NCBI RefSeq assembly: GCF_001553785.1
Contig: NZ_LOJP01000002.1
Span: 33,377 to 97,376 of the forward strand
DNA: 64,000 nt
Source of the DNA: Actinoplanes sp. TFC3
Lineage (GTDB): Bacteria; Actinomycetota; Actinomycetes; Mycobacteriales; Micromonosporaceae
Direction of reading: 5' to 3'
The position numbers were made by a program, and so were the translations under genes. The notes under the pieces are model-generated. The model saw only the letters and a list, made by a program, of their open reading frames with translations. It was not told the origin of the DNA and searched no databases. Positions 59,450 to 64,000 of the stretch are shown piece by piece. Positions within the stretch are counted from its first letter, which is position 1, and every line of letters begins with the position of its first letter.

Positions 59450-60927
59450 CCGCCATCCGGACCCGGCTGTTGCCGTGCTTGAACACGACCGCCGCCGCCG
59501 AGACATCCTCCACCTTGTACGACTTGGCCGGCGTCTGGCTGACGATCTCGACCTGCGTGGCGGAAACACACTGAGCCTCCACCGTGCCGCCGACCGACGT
59601 GAAGGTCTTCGGTGAGGAGAGCGTTGGCGTGGGTTCTCCGGTTTGCGGGGCGCTCTTGCGGGGCGTGGCCTTGGTTGCTGTGACGATGGGCCGGGATGTG
59701 GCCGGCGTCAGTCCAGCGGCTGGCGTCAGCCCCACGGCCGGCGTGAGCCCAGCAGCCGGCGTTGGCCCAGCAGCCGGCGTCACTTCACCGGCTGGCGTTG
59801 GCCCGGTGGCCGGTGTCAGCCCCGCGGTCGGCGTCGGTCCAGCGGTTGTCGCAGCAGGAAACGGCGCGGTCGGCGTACCGGAAATGGCGTTGGGCCGGAG
59901 GACGGGGCGCCCGGCAGCATCGTGGCTTCCGATGGGTCGCTACCCCGATCCGCCAGCATCAGCGCGCCACCCGCGACCGCGGCGACGGCCACCCCGGCCA
60001 GCACGATCTTGCGCCACCGGACGCCGGGCTCAGCCGGAGCGACGGAAGTGGCCGGAACGGCGGCGACGGCGGCGACGGCGGGCGGTGGCGGGCTCAGCAG
60101 CGCCTGTGACACGTGCCCGGCGCTGGGCCGCTCCTCCGGTTCCTTGCGCAGACAGCGGTTCACCAGCGCGGTCACCGTGTCGGGCACCCCCGGCAACTGG
60201 CGCAGCGGAACCGGGTCCACGTAGACATGCGCCGTCAGCATCTGAGTGGTCGTCTCCACCGACCACGGCGATTCCCCCGCGAGCTGGCGGTAAAGCATGA
60301 CGCCGAGCGCGTACACGTCGGAGGCCGGTTCCACCCGATCGCCGATCAGCCGCTCCGGGGCCAGGTAGCCGGGGTGCCCAGCAGTTCCTCGTCGGCGGCC
60401 GGCAACCCGGCAGCCGCCGCGATACCGAAGTCGACGACCTTGGCGCCGGAGCCGGTGACCATGATGTTGGCCGGCTTGATGTCGCGGTGCACCACCCTCT
60501 CGGCGTGCGCCGCGGCCAGCGCGGACGCGATCTGGCCACCCAGCCGGATCAGTTCGTCGGGGGCGACGGGTCCGCGACCGGCAAGCTCCTGCAGCGTGCT
60601 GCCGTGCACCAGCTCCATGACCACATAGGGAACGCGATCCCCGCCGGTCAGCGTCTCGCCGTAGTCGTAGATCCGGGCGATGTGCGGGTGGGACAGGGCG
60701 GCCGCCGCGCGGGCCTCGTCGCGGATGCGCATACGCGACACCGGGTCGGTGGCCGAGGGCCCGTCCAGCAGCTTGATCGCCACCGAGCGGCCCAGCACCT
60801 CGTCCCGCGCCCGCCACACCACGGCCATCCCGCCGCGCCCCAGCTCCTCCAGCAGGACGTAACGCTCGCCGATCACCCGCTCGCGCACCACCACCGCCGC
60901 AGTCTGCCCGACCGGGACCCGGTTCAC
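59403..60927 (-). pseudogene. Ser/Thr protein kinase (PknB-like) with two frameshifts
   Basis: From the GTG at 60927 (overlapping the SnoaL stop) the first frame gives the kinase N-lobe and most of the C-lobe: LLEELGRGGMAVVWRARD, AIKLLDGPS, VVHRDIKPANIMVTG, KVVDFGIAAAA, then EELLGTP and loss of frame at about 60374. The next minus-strand frame resumes with GYLAPERLIGD, SDVYALGVMLYRQLAGESPW, a juxtamembrane region and a membrane helix (KIVLAGVAVAAVAGGALML). At about 59870-59900 frame is lost again; a third frame carries a Thr-Pro-Ala repeat stalk and a 75-aa C-terminal domain. Both shifts look like single-base deletions near C runs, so sequencing error is as likely as true decay. Confidence 0.8.
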
Positions 60928-61298
60928 ACCCCCTGCTCGGGTTCGGCCATCCACCACTCGGTGAACTGGCGGGCCTGCCCCACATCGTCGAGCCGCAGCA
61001 CCCACAGGTTGCGATAGACCGCCGCCTTGGGCTCGGTGTACGTCGTCTTGGCCTCGATGATGGCCAGGTCGTCCGAGATGATCACCGGGTGCCAGGTGAA
61101 GGTGAACGTGCCCGGGTCGTCCTTGCGGGCCAGCCAGTTGGCCACGATGGTGGCGCGGCCCAGCCACGGCTTGGCATATGGCTCGGTGAAGTAGGCGGCG
61201 TCCTCGGCGAACAGGTTGCCGATAGCGGCCGGGTCGTTGGTGTCCCAGGCCTGCCGGTAGTTCTCGATCCACGCGGTCACCGCGGCCAGGCTGGTCAT
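60924..61298 (-). CDS. SnoaL-like/NTF2-fold protein
   Basis: 124 aa from ATG 61298, which overlaps the serine-hydrolase stop. WIENYRQAWDTNDPAAIGNLFAEDAAYF (in part), an aromatic pocket and TEWWMAEP at the C-terminus fit the SnoaL-like cone fold used for hydrolases, isomerases and binding proteins. Coupled to the hydrolase and to the kinase gene downstream. Substrate unknown. Confidence 0.85.
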   Translation of the reverse strand: MTSLAAVTAWIENYRQAWDTNDPAAIGNLFAEDAAYFTEPYAKPWLGRATIVANWLARKDDPGTFTFTWHPVIISDDLAIIEAKTTYTEPKAAVYRNLWVLRLDDVGQARQFTEWWMAEPEQGV

Positions 61299-62437
61299 GC
61301 GTACACCCGCTGCCGGAACTCGGTCACGGTGCCGTCCCACAGCACGTCGCTGACCTGGGTGAACAGGATGGCCGTGAGGTCCTCGGCCGGGTTGTTGAAC
61401 CAATGCGTGCCATAACCGCCGGACCAGCCGTATTCGGGCGACACCGTGCCGACCCCCACCCCCAGCCCCCACCCGGTGCCGGCGGGCAGCAGCGCGTTGT
61501 CCTCCGCGGTCTGGGCCGGGGTGAGCCGGTTGGTGGTCATCAGCTCGACGGAGCGTTCCGACAGCAACCGGGTGCCGCCGTGCACGCCCTTGCGCAGCAG
61601 CATCCGAGCGAACGCGTGGAAGTCGTCCACCGTCGAGACCAGGCCCGCGGACCCCGACGGGAACACCGGCTCCTCCAGCCAGATGTCCGGGTCGCTGATC
61701 TCCTTGCCGCCCACATATTGCTTGGGCAGCCCGGCGGCTGGCTCAGGCAGCCCGGCGGCTGGCTCAGGCAGCCCGGCGGTGGTGAATCCGGTGTGGCGCA
61801 TGCCGAGCGGGTCGAACATCCGCTCGCGCAGCACCGTGCCCAGGCGCTGACCGGCGGCGCGGGCCAGCAGCACGCCCAGCACCAGGTAACTCGTGTCGTA
61901 CTGCCATTTCTCGCCCGGCTGGGTCAGCAGCGGCAGGGACGCGAACTTCTGCATCCAGGCGTCGGGATCCCAGGGCGTGCGCGGGTCGGGTGGCCCGAGC
62001 GCCAGTTGCAGCTCGGCGGCGGCGACGACGATGGGAAACGGCCGGTCGGAGGACGGCTCGGTAATCATGCCGGTGCCCATCCGGCAGGTCAGCAGGTCCT
62101 CGACGGTGGCCGGCCGGTGCAGCGCCTCGGTCTCGTTGAGCGGGCCGTCCGGGCGGGTCAGCACCCGTTGCCCGGTCAGCTCGGGCAGCAGCCGGTGGAT
62201 CGGCTCCTCGAGGTCCAGGACGTCGTCCTCGGCGAGGATCAGCGTCGCAGCGGCCAGCACCGGCTTGGTGAGCGAGGTGATGCGGAAGATGGTGTCGCGG
62301 GTCAGCGGCGTGCCCCCGCCGGCCTCGGTGGTGCCGGACACGTCGGCGCGCACGTCATCGCCGCGGGCGACGAGCGTGACAAATCCCGGGATGTCGCCGC
62401 GCTTGACGCGGGCGGCCAGAACCTCATGCAACGTCAT
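61295..62437 (-). CDS. serine beta-lactamase-family hydrolase
   Basis: 380 aa, class C/esterase type. SxxK motif ITSLTKPVLAA, tyrosine motif QYDTSYLVLG (Thr where the YxN Asn is usual), and GWSGGYGTHW in place of KTG, as in EstB-like esterases and D-aminopeptidases. No signal peptide, so cytoplasmic. Residues about 218-235 carry a perfect heptad GLPEPAA twice and a partial third, encoded by 21-nt tandem repeats at about 61730-61790. AAGGTGA precedes the ATG. Confidence 0.88.
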   Translation of the reverse strand: MTLHEVLAARVKRGDIPGFVTLVARGDDVRADVSGTTEAGGGTPLTRDTIFRITSLTKPVLAAATLILAEDDVLDLEEPIHRLLPELTGQRVLTRPDGPLNETEALHRPATVEDLLTCRMGTGMITEPSSDRPFPIVVAAAELQLALGPPDPRTPWDPDAWMQKFASLPLLTQPGEKWQYDTSYLVLGVLLARAAGQRLGTVLRERMFDPLGMRHTGFTTAGLPEPAAGLPEPAAGLPKQYVGGKEISDPDIWLEEPVFPSGSAGLVSTVDDFHAFARMLLRKGVHGGTRLLSERSVELMTTNRLTPAQTAEDNALLPAGTGWGLGVGVGTVSPEYGWSGGYGTHWFNNPAEDLTAILFTQVSDVLWDGTVTEFRQRVYA

Positions 62438-62472
62438 GGGATCACCTTGCCAGGGACCACCGACATTTTCGC

Positions 62473-62478
62473 TAACGT
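62473..62478 (+). promoter_or_regulatory. leaderless -10 of the 62.5-kb hypothetical gene
   Basis: TAACGT ends 6 nt before the GTG at 62485; no ribosome site is present. Confidence 0.45.
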
Positions 62479-62484
62479 CGGGTG

Positions 62485-62955
62485 GTGACCAACCAATGGC
62501 GGCAGCTACCCGCGCCGGCCCGGCCCATCGCCGCAGCCACGGCAGCCGCGGTGACAGCGGCCAGAGAGCAGGACGCGGCGGCCCTGACCGGCGCGGTAGC
62601 CGAGCTGAGCGCGCAAGATCAAGGCCAAACCGGACTGATTCTGGGTACGGCCGTACGAGTGCTGCTGGAAACCCGCCACCCCGACGGCCTCGACGCCGAC
62701 GATGTGCGCGCCGCGCTGGCCGGCACCGTCCGTGCGGCGTCGCCCTGGTGTCCCGGCGTCGACCCGCAGGTCACGCTCTATCTGCTGGCCAACGCGCTAG
62801 GGGTCTGGGAGGACGACGGCGACCCGGTGCCCAAGCCGGACCGGCTGGGCCTGCACGCCGCGCTGCTGCTCGACCACCTGATCGGGGCTGAACCGATCGA
62901 GCAGGTGCTGACCGCCGCGCTGGCCGAGATCGAACGCGCTCAGCTCAACGACTGA
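62485..62955 (+). CDS. hypothetical Ala/Leu-rich soluble protein
   Basis: 156 aa, helical, acidic. Notable segments: ARPIAAATAAAVTAAREQDA, LGTAVRVLLETRHPDGLDADD, SPWCPGVDPQVTLYLLANALG and LLLDHLIGAEPIEQVL. Not recognised. The GTG at 62485 is favoured by the leaderless -10; a GTG 3 nt earlier is in frame. Divergent from the serine hydrolase with only 47 nt between them. Confidence 0.75.
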   Translation: MTNQWRQLPAPARPIAAATAAAVTAAREQDAAALTGAVAELSAQDQGQTGLILGTAVRVLLETRHPDGLDADDVRAALAGTVRAASPWCPGVDPQVTLYLLANALGVWEDDGDPVPKPDRLGLHAALLLDHLIGAEPIEQVLTAALAEIERAQLND

Positions 62956-63478
62956 CGCCCAGGGCCGGCGCCGATCACACGCGCGAATCTGTCACGCAGC
63001 GTAGCGGGTGAGCCGAGGCCCACCACTGATCCTATTCGGTCGACGCCTTCAACTGTGGTCTCCGGTAGGTGCTGCGCTCGGCGGATAGACGCCAGGTGCC
63101 GCTACTGCAACGGAAGGGTTCCAGTGCGCTCCCGGAACGGCGGTTCAGCATGCGGGTACTCATATTCGCGCGCGGGCCGCGACGTCCGCGGTGGTCGATT
63201 CCTGCACGCAGCTCCTATCCAGCCGGCGAGGCGGGGCTCCATGGTCGATCCGCGCGGCGCCGATGGTTGATCAAGCTCGATGAGCTTTGCCCGCGCGCTG
63301 TCGCTTTCCCACGGCGTCACTGACAGTCGCGCCGCAGCGGCCGCCGCCGTTTTCCGGAACGACGGTTCTATCCGCCTCGGCTTGGCACCGACCCGGCCAC
63401 CATGGTGGCAAGATTCCGTTGTCCTATGGCATTCTCGCCACTGTTCCGGCGCGAAGCTCGGCCCTACGGTCGTCAGAC
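62956..63478. other. gene-free region
   Basis: 523 nt with no convincing ORF on either strand; the short frames here have no homology-like motifs. A small perfect hairpin AAGCTC-GAT-GAGCTT lies near 63270-63284. A TACGGT 8 nt before the following GTG is a candidate promoter. Confidence 0.4.
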
Positions 63479-63830
63479 GTGACCGAAGTGCTCCTCTCGC
63501 TGCACGTCCTCGCCACGATCAGCGCGATCGGCCCGGTAACCGTGGCAGCCGGCATGTTCCCCGGCGTTCTGCGCCGCGCCACCCCGGACGGCGTTCCCAT
63601 CCTGCGTACCCTGCACCGGATCTGCCGCGTGTACGCCGGCCTGGGGAGCCTGGTCCCGATGTTCGGCCTGGCCACCGCGAGCAGCCTCGGCCGTGCTGGG
63701 CGACGCCTGGCTCATCGCGTCGATGGCGCTGACCGCGGTTGCCGCGCTCATCCTGACCGGCGCAATCCGGGCATCGGCGGCCTGCTGGCCACCCTTCGCA
63801 TGCGCAATCGGCAAACTCGGCCCGCCCTGA
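63479..63830 (+). pseudogene. DUF2269-like membrane protein, frameshifted
   Basis: From GTG 63479 the frame reads VTEVLLSLHVLATISAIGPV, a membrane helix, then LHRICRVYAGLGSLVPMFGL and ATASSLG. The sense is then lost, but the frame one base on continues VLGDAWLIASMALTAVAALI and ends at 63830. Together they make a typical small DUF2269-type four-helix protein, so one extra base near 63692 (in GGCCGTG) breaks it. The second half is also short. Sequencing error cannot be excluded. Confidence 0.6.
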
Positions 63831-63915
63831 CCTGAATCCCCCGGCCAGACCAATCGTTGACTCCACCGGTGGCGGCGAGGTGCCGGCGCCGACCGCTGCC
63901 CGACAGGAGTCCGCC

Positions 63916-64000
63916 ATGGCCAAGGAACGACCGGTACCCACCGGGGGCAAGCCGGCGCACCCCCGGGGCCGGCATGCCCCCGGTGGGTACCGGTCGTTCC
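63916..64000 (+). CDS. start of a short basic protein, truncated by the window edge
   Basis: ATG at 63916 with GACAGGAG 7 nt upstream; reads MAKERPVPTGGKPAHPRGRH and continues APGGYRSF to the edge. Pro/Gly/Arg-rich. The coding sequence lies almost wholly inside a large inverted repeat, so it may be the first part of a small real gene or a by-product of a fold-back. Confidence 0.4.
   Translation, partial: MAKERPVPTGGKPAHPRGRHAPGGYRSF
63924..64000. repeat. 25-bp perfect inverted repeat at the window edge
   Basis: Arms 63924-63948 and 63976-64000 are exact reverse complements; a further GCCGG/CCGGC pairing gives 32-nt arms with one mismatch and a roughly 13-nt loop. The right arm reaches the last base of the window, so the repeat may be longer. 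Confidence 0.85.

Noticed and set aside
63055..63323. Short plus-strand ORFs at 63.05-63.3 kb
   Set aside because: Arg-rich frames without start signals or recognisable features; region listed as gene-free.

Overview
The window is high-GC actinobacterial DNA. Gene order and family content fit the Micromonosporaceae (Actinoplanes-like); this is inferred from content, not from a database search. The backbone is the conserved actinobacterial block argS-lysA-hom-thrC-thrB-rho-rpmE-prfA-prmC-tsaC-glyA-atpI-atpBEFHAGD, all on the minus strand from about 38.3 kb down to 1.25 kb, the same order as in Mycobacterium and Streptomyces. Two members expected from that order are not here: atpC (epsilon subunit) after atpD, and a wecA/rfe-type glycosyltransferase between glyA and atpI.

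Layout. 1-1.2 kb: 3'-truncated LCP cell-wall ligase. 1.25-8.8 kb: ATP synthase operon with AtpZ and AtpI. 8.8-14.7 kb: glyA, a convergent NAD-binding/DUF2867 gene, two different Sua5/TsaC paralogues around a low-molecular-weight phosphatase, and prmC. 14.7-20.3 kb: a plus-strand insertion between prmC and prfA, with a GGDEF protein and three tandem beta-propeller paralogues, each with a -10 hexamer exactly 7 nt before its ATG (leaderless). 21.8-24.4 kb: a plus-strand RNA-repair operon (Rnl1-type ligase, T4-Pnkp-like kinase/phosphatase, Rnl2-type ligase) between rpmE and rho. 24.5-38.3 kb: rho and the threonine/lysine/Arg-tRNA block, interrupted by an RND efflux gene with a divergent MarR regulator. 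38.4-39.9 kb: DUF3105 and DUF305 genes.

A tRNA-Arg(CCG) gene at 39.9 kb borders a lower-GC island (about 40.2-42.0 kb). It holds a ribbon-helix-helix protein with tandem operator-like repeats, an unknown 258-aa partner, a perfect 19-bp inverted repeat and the tail of a tyrosine recombinase, so it looks like a decayed integrative element. Next, 42.2-47.6 kb, is an iron-siderophore uptake operon with an IdeR/DtxR-type iron box.

From 47.9 to 57.5 kb lies a compact, apparently uncharacterised metabolic cluster. Two minus-strand genes (acyl-CoA ligase, flavin monooxygenase) diverge from a translationally coupled plus-strand operon (tyrosine-ammonia-lyase-like MIO enzyme, a second paralogous flavin monooxygenase, FMN alpha-hydroxy-acid oxidase, an atypical P450, a cation/proton antiporter). 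The two arms are driven by a near-symmetric pair of leaderless promoters around a palindrome. This cluster and the RNA-repair operon are the best candidates for undescribed systems. A two-component system follows.

The last 5 kb contains a Ser/Thr kinase broken by two apparent 1-nt deletions, a SnoaL-like protein, a serine hydrolase, a small hypothetical protein, a frameshifted DUF2269 gene, and a 25-bp perfect inverted repeat that runs into the window edge. Leaderless starts (TANNNT 6-9 nt before the start codon) recur across the window.
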